Positions 35,565 to 45,372 of a DNA stretch of 64,000 bases are shown in pieces. Made by a program: the position numbers and the translations under genes. Under the pieces are notes generated by a model. That model was given only the letters and a program-made list of their open reading frames with translations. It was not told the DNA's origin and ran no database searches. The first letter of the stretch is position 1; each line of letters starts with the position of its first letter. Source of the stretch: Chitinophagales bacterium. Lineage in GTDB: Bacteria > Bacteroidota > Bacteroidia > Chitinophagales > UBA2359. Location: positions 434,001 to 498,000 of the forward strand of contig JAWKLZ010000002.1 of the NCBI GenBank assembly GCA_041392475.1, given 5' to 3'.

Positions 35565-37827
35565 CCACCATCAAAAAATAGATTCCCCTCCCATAAGTCG
35601 CTGCCACCAATTTTCCCGTTTTTTCGTGCAAATCTAAATCCATGACCGGTACATTCGGCAAATTGCTGCCCAACATTCCCCAAGATTGCCCTAAATTATG
35701 AGTCACAAACACGCCCAAATCAGAAGCCACATACAAAGTCTGTTCATCTTTGGGATCTATAACCACCGCATTGATAGGAGCTTCGGGAATATTACTCGAA
35801 ATATCTATCCACGTTTTGCCACCATCTTCGGTACGAAAAATGTGGGGTGTATAATCTGCCTGCCGATATCCTGAAAAAGTCAAATAGGCAATATTCGGGT
35901 TTTTGTGATTTACTGCAATAGCCGATACCCAGCGTTTGGGTAGGCTTTGCGAGAGAAAAGCCCATGTTTTGCCGCCATCCTGCGTATTCCAAACATTTCC
36001 ATCATCTGTACCGACATACAGCACTTCCGTTTGACTCGCTGCTACTGCAATGGTCGTAATCGTTCCATACATCAAATTACCCGTGCTTGGACCATCCGTC
36101 ATGTCACTACTCATTGGTTTCCAAGACAAACCTCGGTCATAAGATTTGTATAAGCGGTTTGCTCCAAAATACAAAATCCGTACATCTTCCAAATCTTGTA
36201 CAATAGGCGTATTCCAGTTTTTGCGGTCAAAAGGGTCAATCCCTTCCATACATGGCACGAAAGTATCACCACCATCAACCGCCCGATACCAGTTGCCGTA
36301 TTGATGTCCTGCGTAAATATAATCACTGTTTTCGTGGTCAACCAAGACCTGAAAACCATCTCCCGACAAAATCTGCTCCCACTTATTAGGAGCTGCAAAA
36401 CCCGTTCGAATGACGCCATTATCTTGTGATCCACCATATAATTTATCTGGGTTCTTAGGGTCAATCGCACAACTGTAAAACTGGGTAATGGGTAGATTTT
36501 GAAGGTGTTGCCAAGTTTCGCCACCATCCATTGAAGTATGAACACCGCCATCATTGCCCGACACCAAAAACTGACTGTTTTGAGGATGAATCACCAAACC
36601 ATGTTGGTCCACATGCACACCTTGTTCTGCAGAGGTGTTGAGCCAAGTTTCTCCGCCATCTACCGACTTCCAAATATCCAAACCCAAAGCATACACGATG
36701 TCAGGATTGTTGGGGTCAATTCGAATATTGCCAAACCACCAACCATAAGTGATGTACATTTCCACCAAATCTTTGTCGTTTACTTGCCGCCAAGAATCGC
36801 CATGATTGTCTGTGCGAAAAACCCCCTTGAAGTCACCGTCTTCGCTTGCATAAATGGCATAAGCAATACTGGGATTTGAAGCCGATATTTGCACGCCAAT
36901 TCGCCCCACATCGTAGCGAGGCAAACCATTGGTCAATTGCTGCCAACTGTCACCTCCATCCAAAGAACGGTACAAACCCGAAGTTTTGCCGCCGTACTGT
37001 CTGTGGTCAGGTCGGCGAGTACGCTCCCACATTGCCGCAAAAAGCGTGTCGGGCTGTGTGGGATGAATCACTACATCTACACAACCTGTTGAGTCCGAAA
37101 CATACAAGACCTTTTCCCATTCCTTGCCGCCATTTTCGCTGCGAAACAAACCCCGTTCGGGATTGTTGGCGAACAAACCACCCATTGCAGCGACAAAAAG
37201 ACGATTTTTGTCTTTCGGATTTACTGCAATGCGTCCGATATTGCGGCTTTTCTCCAAACCCATGTATTGCCATGTTTCCCCTCCATTTTGAGATTTAAAA
37301 ACGCCAATGCCATCGTAGGTGATCGAGCCTCCTCCCCCATTTGGTTCACCCGTTCCGACATACAAAGTCGCTGCATCAGAAGGTGCAATCGTCAATGCTC
37401 CAATGGACAAACTCAATTGGTCGTCGAAAATGGGTTGCCAAGATTTTCCTTGATTTGTGGATTTAAAAACACCTCCTGTGGCTGCTGCCGCAAAAATGGT
37501 ATTCAAATCGTTGGCGGGCATGACTACATCTGTGATGCGTCCTCCAATATTGGTCGGCCCTGCAAATGTCCACTTCAAATCGGAAGTTTGTGCGGCTCGT
37601 TTTCGGGCATCTTCGGCTTGCATCAGGGCATTGATATGCGCTTGTTGATTCGGTGCTTTGTTGGGGTAGGCTCTTTCTGCAAAAAAGGGAGCAGGTTTGG
37701 CAGTTCCTCGCTCGTTTTTGGACAAAAGAGTGCTGTTTTCGACTGTTTGGTGGGAGTCAAATTGACAAGCGGTGAGGAATACGGCTACAAAGAGTAGAAA
37801 AGATAGGGTTTGTGTTAAGATTTTCAC
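35548..37827 (-). CDS. VPS10/BNR-repeat lipoprotein
   Basis: A 759-residue protein with a lipoprotein signal (VFLTAC, Cys21). From about residue 85 it contains around twelve Asp-box (BNR) repeats, such as STNQGKSW, SQNGGETW, SLDGGDSW, SVDGGETW, QDGGKTW and EDGGKTW. This gives one or two beta-propellers of the sortilin/VPS10 or glycosidase-like type. No sialidase catalytic Arg triad or nucleophile can be assigned, so enzymatic activity is doubtful. It is probably anchored to a membrane and exposed to the periplasm or outside. Its 3' end overlaps the TnpB remnant. Confidence 0.85.
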   Translation of the reverse strand: MKILTQTLSFLLFVAVFLTACQFDSHQTVENSTLLSKNERGTAKPAPFFAERAYPNKAPNQQAHINALMQAEDARKRAAQTSDLKWTFAGPTNIGGRITDVVMPANDLNTIFAAAATGGVFKSTNQGKSWQPIFDDQLSLSIGALTIAPSDAATLYVGTGEPNGGGGSITYDGIGVFKSQNGGETWQYMGLEKSRNIGRIAVNPKDKNRLFVAAMGGLFANNPERGLFRSENGGKEWEKVLYVSDSTGCVDVVIHPTQPDTLFAAMWERTRRPDHRQYGGKTSGLYRSLDGGDSWQQLTNGLPRYDVGRIGVQISASNPSIAYAIYASEDGDFKGVFRTDNHGDSWRQVNDKDLVEMYITYGWWFGNIRIDPNNPDIVYALGLDIWKSVDGGETWLNTSAEQGVHVDQHGLVIHPQNSQFLVSGNDGGVHTSMDGGETWQHLQNLPITQFYSCAIDPKNPDKLYGGSQDNGVIRTGFAAPNKWEQILSGDGFQVLVDHENSDYIYAGHQYGNWYRAVDGGDTFVPCMEGIDPFDRKNWNTPIVQDLEDVRILYFGANRLYKSYDRGLSWKPMSSDMTDGPSTGNLMYGTITTIAVAASQTEVLYVGTDDGNVWNTQDGGKTWAFLSQSLPKRWVSAIAVNHKNPNIAYLTFSGYRQADYTPHIFRTEDGGKTWIDISSNIPEAPINAVVIDPKDEQTLYVASDLGVFVTHNLGQSWGMLGSNLPNVPVMDLDLHEKTGKLVAATYGRGIYFLMVGEKEK

Positions 37828-38084
37828 GATACTGAATTGTCATTCTAAATTACAAAATTTGAAGGACTTTCAAAATAGTATCGTATGGGAGGTCAGAAAA
37901 AATGCTTGATTGACTAACCTGTTGCAGATTTTGCAATTATTCAATCATTTCTTCTACAATAATACTTTTTCTCTTGGTATGCTTAAAGCATCTTGTGGTG
38001 GGTTTCTAAAAATAGAATATGAGGTTAAATTTCAGCGAAATATTGCCATATTAAAAATACACTTTTTTTGTAAATGAACAAAAT

Positions 38085-38123
38085 GCAAAAACTCTCGAAG
38101 CCTATCCCTAAGACTCCGAGAGT
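38085..38123 (-). terminator. Possible intrinsic terminator downstream of the DUF4114 gene
   Basis: On the minus strand a 10-bp stem with one mismatch (38123-38114 and 38100-38091) with a 13-base loop is followed by a short T-rich run (TTTTTGCATTTTG). It lies about 140 bases beyond the stop codon at 38262. Confidence 0.45.
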
Positions 38124-38164
38124 GAAAAAAATTATGCTATCAATATATGTTGTTTTCCTACACA

Positions 38165-38246
38165 AGACTTCGGAAGTTTATACTTTGGACTTCCATGATT
38201 CTGTTACCAAGAATAAATTCTTGCAAGAACGAAACTTCCGAAGTCT
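38165..38246. repeat. Paired inverted repeat of the ACTTC type, copy 2
   Basis: AGACTTCGGAAGTTT (38165-38179) and AAACTTCCGAAGTCT (38232-38246) are perfect 15-bp inverted arms separated by 52 bases. Each arm is nearly palindromic. It lies just past the stop codon of the DUF4114 gene. Confidence 0.8.
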
Positions 38247-38261
38247 ATACATCAATGGTTT

Positions 38262-40901
38262 CTATTTGACTATCATTTTCGCCTGTACTTGTCCTCCTTC
38301 AAACTGAACGACACACAAGTACATTCCCGATGCAAGGCGATTGCCATTGAAGGTCAATTGGTTTTCTCCTGCAAAAGCAGTTGTGTTTTGTTGGTGAACC
38401 ATCTGTCCGTTCATATTGAAAATTTGCATCCACACATTGCTGGCTTCTGGCATATTGAAGCGAATGGTGGCTTGGTTTTCAAACGGATTCGGATAGATTT
38501 GAAGAGATTGTTGAATGGCAGTTAGTTCTGTTTCTTCAATGGAAGTCGAGAATACATCTGAGAATTGTAGATTGCTAATATTCAATGCAAAATCTTCGAA
38601 ATCAGTGCCGTTGCCTTTGACGCTGAACACGACTGAAACAACATCTGTCACATCTTCTAAAATAGCTCCATTTGCATTTTGAAAGCCTGTGAAAGCAAGT
38701 TCGTAGTCAGAAGTTGTTTCGGTCAGTTCGATGTGGGTTCTGAATTGGTCTGCCCATGCTTCAATGCCTGCTTTGGTCAAGGTGATTTCCACTGTTCCCC
38801 TACCGCTTGCCGCAAATTGAAGGGCATTGAAGGCACTCAAATCGAGGCTTTGATTGGCAGTTTTGAGCATTTTGAAAACCGAAATGTAGTTTTTTACGCT
38901 TCCTTCTAAGTTGATTCCACGTTCCAAAACCAAAGTTTTTTCTTCGATAACATCAGTTGGTGTGTGCGCCAATACTTCGTAGTTGGTGATGTCAACTCCT
39001 TCGGCTACATAGTCCAATCCCCACGGTGCATCGGCGGTATAAAGTACGTCAATTTGTGCGCTGTGATTGTTTTGAAGTGAAAAACCTAAGTCAAAAATAC
39101 CGCCTGTCTCGATAAGAAGGGTTTGGTATTCATCGCCAGACAAGGTGACGGTTTCTTCAAAGTCGATGCGTTCGCTGGTCTCAGTGACGGTTTTATTTCC
39201 CTTCAAAATAAGAGAAGTCGCTTGGTTGGTATTGCGGATGCTGAGGTGAAGTGTTCCGTTTTGGTAGTAACCATTCTGCACAAAAACGGCAGGTAATGCT
39301 GGTGCTATGTTTGCATAAACCACTTCATTTTCTTGACCCATTGCTGCCAAAATATCGCCAATGATTTTTTGGGTGTAATGTGGAGCAGTGGACCAAACTT
39401 GAAAGTTTTGATAGTTAGCACCTGTTGGGTATTGTTCGATGACCCAGTGGTTTTCGACTACTCGTTGGCCTTCGTTGTTGGTGTAAACGGAAAATGAAAT
39501 GGCATATTCGAGTTTGCCGTTTGGCTTGCGGATGGTAGATAGAATGAACGCTTTGCCGTTTACATACGCAAAACGGATATTGTCCAGGCTACCGCCGTTC
39601 AATCGGTCACAGATGGCTTTGGTGTGGTCATAGACGCTGCCTTCGGTGCTTGTGGCAAGCATTGCTGCCATACGTGTATCTTCATTGAAGTAGTCCACTG
39701 CAAATACTTCTTGTGCATTGGTGATTCCCAACAAATCTTCTGGGGTGGTGATGTAGGCTTCTACATTTTCAAAAGGATGGGTGGGAATGAAATCTATGAG
39801 GTCAGAATTGCTTTTGGTGTTTGTTGCCGAAGCAATGCCGAGTTTTTGTTGTTTGGTTTTTGCATCGAAAGGCTGCAATGCTTTGGTGTTGTTGTAGTTG
39901 ATGCGCTCCGTTTTGGTCCGTTGGAAGTTGCGTTTGGCAATTTTTGAAGCCAAGTCCCCATTGCTTTCCAATCCACTGTCATTTCCGCCATCTACATCTT
40001 CTGCTACCTTGGTGATGGAATTGATACTTTCTGTTTGAATGGCTGTGATTGGATTGGCGGTTACATAAAAAATGGCATCGTTGAAGTCGTTGTCACAACT
40101 TGCATAGTCTCGGCGAATGTCTTCAAATCCAAATACGATTAAGTTTTCGCCATCGTCTTCCAATAGCACGATGTGGTCACGAAGGGTTTCGGTTTCTTCT
40201 GGATTGAAGTCTGGATTGCCGTATAAAATCCAATTACCTGTGGTTACACCTCCTTGGTCGGTACTTCCGGTACTTCCGCCGTTTCCATTACCATTCCCGT
40301 TGTTTCCATTCCCGTTGCCATTTCCATTGTTCCCATTGCCATTTCCATTGTTTCCGTTTCCGTTGCCGTTGTTTCCATTTCCTCCATCGTTATAGGTGCT
40401 TCCATCCCATCCATCGGCGATCAACACAAAACCAATGCCGGTACCTGATGTAAAACTGCCAAGATGCACCTTGTCGCCAGTATTGAGTCCCCCGCCGCTT
40501 CCGTTTTTGGATACGTTTGGAAAAATGATGGTGATGTTTTCGGTAGTTGGAGCAGTTGTTGGGGGATTGGCTATATCATAAGTATAGAATCCCAATACAT
40601 TTTTGTAACCTGCGCCTTCGTCTATGAATGTCACCCACACATCTGCATCATCGGTCAAAAGAATGTCTGTTTCTACGCTGTCTGCAATGTATTGCGGATT
40701 GAAGTCAGGCACAGGAAAACTTTCAGGTAGGGAGGCTGCAATGTTGGTGAGCAAATCTGCATCTACGACATCTGGTGTCAGCAAGTAATCAGGAACCCCG
40801 TCACTGTTGTAAGTACCTAAGTATTGAAATGTTTGTGCATTGGCTACAATGCTGAACAAAAGGGCTACAATGAGGGTGGATAATTTCATTTGATGTATCA
40901 T
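38262..40901 (-). CDS. DUF4114-domain protein with T9SS type A sorting domain
   Basis: An 879-residue exported protein with a signal peptide (about 1-22). The DUF4114-like region spans about 60-285 (GDKVHLGSFTSGTGIGFVLI, then CDNDFNDAIFYV at about 271-282). It is split by a low-complexity linker of GNGNN repeats at about 169-212 (nt 40264-40395). The DxDFNDxIF segment is acidic and probably binds calcium. A long middle part has no recognised domain. The end (LQIYPNPFENQATIRF to AKMIVK, about 798-879) is a T9SS type A sorting domain. Likely a surface or secreted structural protein. Confidence 0.87.
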   Translation of the reverse strand: MIHQMKLSTLIVALLFSIVANAQTFQYLGTYNSDGVPDYLLTPDVVDADLLTNIAASLPESFPVPDFNPQYIADSVETDILLTDDADVWVTFIDEGAGYKNVLGFYTYDIANPPTTAPTTENITIIFPNVSKNGSGGGLNTGDKVHLGSFTSGTGIGFVLIADGWDGSTYNDGGNGNNGNGNGNNGNGNGNNGNGNGNGNNGNGNGNGGSTGSTDQGGVTTGNWILYGNPDFNPEETETLRDHIVLLEDDGENLIVFGFEDIRRDYASCDNDFNDAIFYVTANPITAIQTESINSITKVAEDVDGGNDSGLESNGDLASKIAKRNFQRTKTERINYNNTKALQPFDAKTKQQKLGIASATNTKSNSDLIDFIPTHPFENVEAYITTPEDLLGITNAQEVFAVDYFNEDTRMAAMLATSTEGSVYDHTKAICDRLNGGSLDNIRFAYVNGKAFILSTIRKPNGKLEYAISFSVYTNNEGQRVVENHWVIEQYPTGANYQNFQVWSTAPHYTQKIIGDILAAMGQENEVVYANIAPALPAVFVQNGYYQNGTLHLSIRNTNQATSLILKGNKTVTETSERIDFEETVTLSGDEYQTLLIETGGIFDLGFSLQNNHSAQIDVLYTADAPWGLDYVAEGVDITNYEVLAHTPTDVIEEKTLVLERGINLEGSVKNYISVFKMLKTANQSLDLSAFNALQFAASGRGTVEITLTKAGIEAWADQFRTHIELTETTSDYELAFTGFQNANGAILEDVTDVVSVVFSVKGNGTDFEDFALNISNLQFSDVFSTSIEETELTAIQQSLQIYPNPFENQATIRFNMPEASNVWMQIFNMNGQMVHQQNTTAFAGENQLTFNGNRLASGMYLCVVQFEGGQVQAKMIVK

Positions 40902-41056
40902 TTTTTGGGCTTAATTTTAATGTGTGTGTGTTAATAAAGTTACTTGTTGAAGTAATTGATGATTATATTTTTAAGTAGCTCTACTTCTTTGGGTCTTTAG
41001 AAATAATTACCAAAGAAGTGAAGAAAAATTTGTTTTGTAAGTCCATGGTTTGGAAT

Positions 41057-42490
41057 TTATTTTTTCTTAAATCCCGTCCGGGTCATGTTTCCCCAACCGA
41101 CATTCTTGTTTCGCCATAGATCAAAGTTGCCTTTCAATGCCCAGTAGGTAACTCTCGGATGATAGATGATGGGTTCTGCCATTGCGGTGAGCGTCAACAT
41201 CAATATATCCTTGACTTCTCTGTACTTATAGTAAGATTTCTCTTGGGTATAGATGGCAAATATGGAAAAGAATGTCGAAAAGGTGTAAACCAATAATAAG
41301 AGTGCAAAGAAGAACGGCCAATTCACTAAGCCCAACAAAGCTACGAGGATAAAAAATAAAATTCCGCCCGCTTCGATGAATGGTGCCATCCATTCGGCGA
41401 ATAACCAATATGGGTAGCTAAGCATCCCCAAGACACCATATTTTGGATTGAAGAACATTTTGCGGTATATACTCAGACATTCTATTGTTCCCCTTGTCCA
41501 TCTGTGTCTTTGACTTCCAAGAATCTTGTAGTTGTCAGGGGCTTCTGTCCAGCACAAAGGCTCTGGAATGTAGCCTACTTGGTATTTTTCTTTGCGGTCA
41601 CGCATATATACGTGCATCCGCATGACCAATTCCATGTCTTCGCCTACGGTGTCGTGCTTGTAGCCTCCTGCTGCGATGGCGGTATTGCGGTGAAACAGTC
41701 CAAATGCTCCCGAAATCAAGAGTAATCCATTGATGGCACTCCAAGCAGTTCGCCCTAATAAAAAAGCTCTGAAATACTCAATCACTTGAACACGAGCTAT
41801 AAAGCTCTCTGGAGCTTTTACTTGTATCAATGTTCCTTTCTTAATCAGTGCATCATTGACCAGCCACACAATCCCTCCAACGGCAACCATTTTTTTGTCG
41901 CCCGCTTGCATAATTGGTCTTATCATCTTCAAAAAAGCGTCGGGTTCGATGATGCAGTCCACATCAATACAGGCAAAATATTCGCTATCAGCTACGTTCA
42001 TTCCCGCATTGATGGCATCTGCTTTGCGTCCGTTTTCTTTATCTACAAAAATCAACTTGCTAAAAGCAGGGTTTTTCGATTTGTAAATGCCTCTTACTTT
42101 TTGTGTAGGGATTCTTTCGTTGTAGAAATAATCAATCTTGTACAAATCATACGCATCAATTGCCTTTTGAACTGTATCGTCTTTGCTGCCATCGTTCACT
42201 ACAATCACTCGCAAGTTGCTGTAATGCAGCGACAAAAGTGAGCGAATATTGTCCACAATGGTCATGGCTTCGTTGTAGGCGGGCGCAATGATGGCAACAG
42301 AAGGCAACATTGGAGAAGTAAGCAGTTCTTCGTAGTCTGTCACTTCTTGTTGCTTTTTGTATTCTTTCACTATTTTTGCCGAAACAAATGCAATGATGAT
42401 ATAAGAAGACATGATAAAGACGGCATAAAAAAATACACCGTATTCAAAGAACTGCATCAATAGGTTCAATATGTAGTAAAGGGTTTCCAC
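41057..42490 (-). CDS. Processive family 2 glycosyltransferase (PgaC-like exopolysaccharide synthase)
   Basis: A 477-residue membrane enzyme. One or two N-terminal helices (about 10-40) precede a GT-A domain with all catalytic elements: AYNEA and VVNDGS (Asp100), DVDC (Asp176/Asp178), GEDMEL (Glu284/Asp285) and the processive Q(R/Q)xRW motif QRHRW (327-331). Several C-terminal helices (about 355-440) would form a translocation channel, as in poly-GlcNAc or cellulose synthases. It is the last gene of a five-gene minus-strand cluster and begins five bases after the HEAT-repeat gene ends. It probably polymerises and exports an extracellular sugar polymer of unknown composition. Confidence 0.92.
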   Translation of the reverse strand: METLYYILNLLMQFFEYGVFFYAVFIMSSYIIIAFVSAKIVKEYKKQQEVTDYEELLTSPMLPSVAIIAPAYNEAMTIVDNIRSLLSLHYSNLRVIVVNDGSKDDTVQKAIDAYDLYKIDYFYNERIPTQKVRGIYKSKNPAFSKLIFVDKENGRKADAINAGMNVADSEYFACIDVDCIIEPDAFLKMIRPIMQAGDKKMVAVGGIVWLVNDALIKKGTLIQVKAPESFIARVQVIEYFRAFLLGRTAWSAINGLLLISGAFGLFHRNTAIAAGGYKHDTVGEDMELVMRMHVYMRDRKEKYQVGYIPEPLCWTEAPDNYKILGSQRHRWTRGTIECLSIYRKMFFNPKYGVLGMLSYPYWLFAEWMAPFIEAGGILFFILVALLGLVNWPFFFALLLLVYTFSTFFSIFAIYTQEKSYYKYREVKDILMLTLTAMAEPIIYHPRVTYWALKGNFDLWRNKNVGWGNMTRTGFKKK

Positions 42491-42494
42491 CTAT

Positions 42495-43727
42495 TTAGTA
42501 TGTTTTTTGTGCGTGTTTGATAAGCATTTGAATATCTTCCGATGATTTTCCCTTCAATTCCTCCAATCTTTGAGACGCTTTTTCCCCAATCACAGTCATT
42601 GCCTTAGCGATAGCCAATTGAAGGTCATAGTTTTTGATGCTAAACTGTTGTTCAAAGAAAGAAAGATTTTCGTCAGAAGTCAAGGTTTCCAATGTTTTGA
42701 TAATTTCTATTTTCAGTTGGTTGTCTTCTGTTTCGTTGAATACATTTATGAGCGGTTCTATTGCTTCTTCTGTGCCAATAATAGACAAAGCTCGAATGCT
42801 TGCCAACTGTATTGCTTGACTATCATTGAGCAAAAACCGTGCAACTTTTGGTGCCAACTCTGCCTGTTGGAAAAATCCTGACATTTTTATTACAAATTCG
42901 ACCACATTTTCGTTGTCACTGTCCATCCATCTATCAAAATTTGGAACTTCTTCCATCGGCAACTTTGACAACATACTGTGCATTCGGTATTGGTGCCAGT
43001 CGGTCAATAAGCCTTTGTAATTGTCCAAAAATGCGAGAGGGTCTGTAGATAACTGAATATGGGCTACCATTGCAGCTTCGTTTATTTTGGGATGCTTGTG
43101 ACCTACCAAATCAAAAATAAGAGGGTAGGCATCCACAATATTCATCACACTAAGTGCATAAATACCCTTAACGACTACCTGCCAATTGCGGTTTTTTAGC
43201 TGCTTTAAAGATTCCTCCTTGAAGCCCAAGGTCAAATAAAGTTCTCTTAATTTTGAAGCTGATTTTCCTGCAATGTATTTGTGCATAGAAAGAATTTCTG
43301 TCAATAGGAGTTCTCGGTGCAAGGGTTTGGAAATGTCTTCTAAACTGAGTGCTAGGTTTTGTTCTTCGCTTGCATCCAACATTTGCAACATATCATCCTC
43401 ATAGTCGTCAGATACAAGTTCGGCAATATAATGTTGGTATTTTTCAGTGAGCAAGTCCATTTCTGCTTGCTTTTTGTTATGTGCCAGTCTGCGAAGGCAG
43501 GTGATACTGACCAAAGAGACACTCATTACGACAAAACTTGCTATGGTGAGGTAGAGATAGTACAAAACGACTTTTTCGTCGTAATGTGTAAAAAGATTTT
43601 CTTTTTCATCCAATGCAATGTCTTCCGCCGTAATACCCAAAACCTCTTTTTGTGTCTGTGCCATCAATGTTGATTGAAAACACAAGAACAATAAGAAAGA
43701 ACAACAAACTTTTGAGAGTTGCTTCAT
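42495..43727 (-). CDS. HEAT-repeat membrane protein of the exopolysaccharide cluster
   Basis: A 410-residue protein. An N-terminal signal-like segment (about 1-23, ending LMAQ) and a transmembrane helix (about 53-76) place the N-terminus outside and the rest in the cytoplasm. The C-terminal ~270 residues are repeated helical pairs of HEAT type (NRNWQVVVKGIYALSVMNIV, QAIQLASIRALSIIGTEEAI, NQLKIEIIKTLETLTSDENL). HEAT arrays serve as binding scaffolds. The position between the synthase and the beta-barrel suggests it links regulation or assembly to the synthase, for example by binding the phosphorylated receivers; that is inference. Confidence 0.85.
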   Translation of the reverse strand: MKQLSKVCCSFLLFLCFQSTLMAQTQKEVLGITAEDIALDEKENLFTHYDEKVVLYYLYLTIASFVVMSVSLVSITCLRRLAHNKKQAEMDLLTEKYQHYIAELVSDDYEDDMLQMLDASEEQNLALSLEDISKPLHRELLLTEILSMHKYIAGKSASKLRELYLTLGFKEESLKQLKNRNWQVVVKGIYALSVMNIVDAYPLIFDLVGHKHPKINEAAMVAHIQLSTDPLAFLDNYKGLLTDWHQYRMHSMLSKLPMEEVPNFDRWMDSDNENVVEFVIKMSGFFQQAELAPKVARFLLNDSQAIQLASIRALSIIGTEEAIEPLINVFNETEDNQLKIEIIKTLETLTSDENLSFFEQQFSIKNYDLQLAIAKAMTVIGEKASQRLEELKGKSSEDIQMLIKHAQKTY

Positions 43728-43811
43728 GGGTTTGGTAATAGTAGTTGGTTCAGCATTAAAAAAACGTTTTTAATCTCTATCTTTTAGACTACCCAAAGTC
43801 CACAAAGTTAC

Positions 43812-44879
43812 TTAAAACCGATGTGTTAGTGCAACATTTGTAGATAAAATAGATGTTTTTCGCTGTTCACCATTTGTTGTCAATTCATAGCCAACTGCAA
43901 TCGTTGCGTACAGTCTATTACTTAATCCTTTTTTCACTCCTATGTTTATGTTTTTAGTATTGGTTCTCAAGGCATCTAATGCTTCAAAAGCCTGTATGTC
44001 CCTTTCCGTTGTACCGACTGTAGCATCCATAAATATGTAGTTGTGTTCGTCTTGCAAGTATCTTCTGAACCGAAACCGATGTGTCTGGCCATTGAAGCGT
44101 CCTGCCTTGATTAGCGAAAAACGGTAGTTTGCCCAGATGCTATGGGTATATTTTCCAATAGACAACACTCCCGCCAATATAGGTGTATTGCTGTCAAACA
44201 AAATATACCGAAATCCTCCTTCTAACTCCAAGTCATTTTTGACATTGTGGAAAAGCGATGCCGCCAAAGTATAGTTTGCAAAAAGCACTGATTCAGAATA
44301 AGCCAAAGACAAAAACACATAGTTGCGGTTGCTAAATTTGGGATAAATCTCGACTTCAAACTGTGTTCCCTTCAAATCGAAGCGATTGGAATAATTCAAC
44401 CTTGCACTCAAAGGCATATCAGGGATATTTCTGTAATACTCAAGACTCGCAAATTGCCATTTTGTCTGATTCGACAGTAAAAAATCCGTATTATTGCTGA
44501 GTTGAATATGTTCATTGAAGTTGGATTGCTTATCTGATTCTCGCCATTTTTCTACCGTTTCTTTAAATTGCAAAACGTCCTCGTTGTCAGGATATTTTAC
44601 CAGTAATTCCTCAATTTGCTCCAATGACTTTTCATACTGTTTGTTCCATGCCAAAACCCTCGATAGCATCAACTGTGCATCAAAGTGATGGTTTTGAATC
44701 TCAAGAATATTTTGCAGTTGTTCGATGGCCTCGGTATATTCCTTTGCATAAGCAGTTATTTTTGCTTTTTCAAACAAAGTATCTATATCTACCTGCGCCT
44801 GCAAATCATTGAATAACAGTAATTTTAGTATACAAAAGGTTAAAAACTGCATTTTTATGATGGGGTGAATTCTACTCAT
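43812..44879 (-). CDS. YaiO-like outer-membrane beta-barrel protein with TPR-like N-terminus
   Basis: A 355-residue protein. A signal peptide (about 1-28) is followed by TPR-like helical repeats at about 32-115 (AKEYTEAIEQLQNILE, NKQYEKSLEQIEELLVKYPD), then a C-terminal beta-barrel ending in an aromatic residue (ALTHRF). This matches YaiO-type barrels, which accompany exopolysaccharide synthases. It could be the outer-membrane exit or a scaffold for the polymer made by the GT2 synthase. It lies between the HEAT-repeat gene and the response regulators, all on the minus strand. Confidence 0.87.
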   Translation of the reverse strand: MSRIHPIIKMQFLTFCILKLLLFNDLQAQVDIDTLFEKAKITAYAKEYTEAIEQLQNILEIQNHHFDAQLMLSRVLAWNKQYEKSLEQIEELLVKYPDNEDVLQFKETVEKWRESDKQSNFNEHIQLSNNTDFLLSNQTKWQFASLEYYRNIPDMPLSARLNYSNRFDLKGTQFEVEIYPKFSNRNYVFLSLAYSESVLFANYTLAASLFHNVKNDLELEGGFRYILFDSNTPILAGVLSIGKYTHSIWANYRFSLIKAGRFNGQTHRFRFRRYLQDEHNYIFMDATVGTTERDIQAFEALDALRTNTKNINIGVKKGLSNRLYATIAVGYELTTNGEQRKTSILSTNVALTHRF

Positions 44880-44895
44880 AAGAGGTTGAATTATT

Positions 44896-45261
44896 CTAAT
44901 CCAATGTTTTAATCAATCTTTTTATTCTACTCACCAATTCATTGGGTCTGAATGGCTTTTGCATATAATCGCTTGCCCCTAAATCAAAAGCTTCTACAAT
45001 CATCGGCTCATCGCCAACAGTGGATAAAACCAGAATGGGGACATCCCTTTCAGAATTCCTTCTTATATGTGTAATCACTTCAAAACCAGTCGAAAAAGGC
45101 ATGTACAAGTCGGTAATTACGATATCTGGGTTTTCTGTCTCAAAAAGCTCAACAGCTTGAAACCCATCATTTGCCGCAATTACCTCATAACCCGCTTTTT
45201 CCATTTTAAATACCAAAGCCTTCAAAATCATCGGCTGGTCTTCAGCAATGAGAATTTTCAT
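44896..45261 (-). CDS. Single-domain response regulator (receiver only), copy 1
   Basis: A 121-residue receiver domain with no output domain. All phosphorylation residues are present: Glu7/Asp8, phospho-acceptor Asp51 (ITDLYMP), Ser80 and Lys102 (QKPF). It ends 16 bases before the YaiO-like gene starts, so it belongs to the exopolysaccharide cluster. It is clearly paralogous to the next regulator upstream. No histidine kinase is encoded nearby. It probably controls the cluster proteins by direct binding. Confidence 0.93.
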   Translation of the reverse strand: MKILIAEDQPMILKALVFKMEKAGYEVIAANDGFQAVELFETENPDIVITDLYMPFSTGFEVITHIRRNSERDVPILVLSTVGDEPMIVEAFDLGASDYMQKPFRPNELVSRIKRLIKTLD

Positions 45262-45372
45262 GTATGTGTGTGTAATTTTAGTTGTTGTTATTTTAATGTA
45301 TTTCTCATAAACAATTGAATTTTAAGATATTTGACAGAATATTAGTAACAGAAAGAGTATGATTTCAATAAA

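Larger units (their letters stand above)
37828..38261. other. Gene-free interval with inverted repeats
   Basis: About 430 AT-rich bases between two minus-strand genes. It contains a hairpin at 38091-38123 (ACTCTCGAAG/CTCCGAGAGT, one mismatch) and a perfect 15-bp inverted-repeat pair at 38165-38246. A plus-strand frame across it (38074-38307) is caused by these repeats and is not a convincing gene. Confidence 0.65.

Noticed and set aside
38074..38307. Plus-strand 77-codon frame
   Set aside because: It runs across two inverted repeats and into the DUF4114 gene on the opposite strand, and shows no protein-like pattern.
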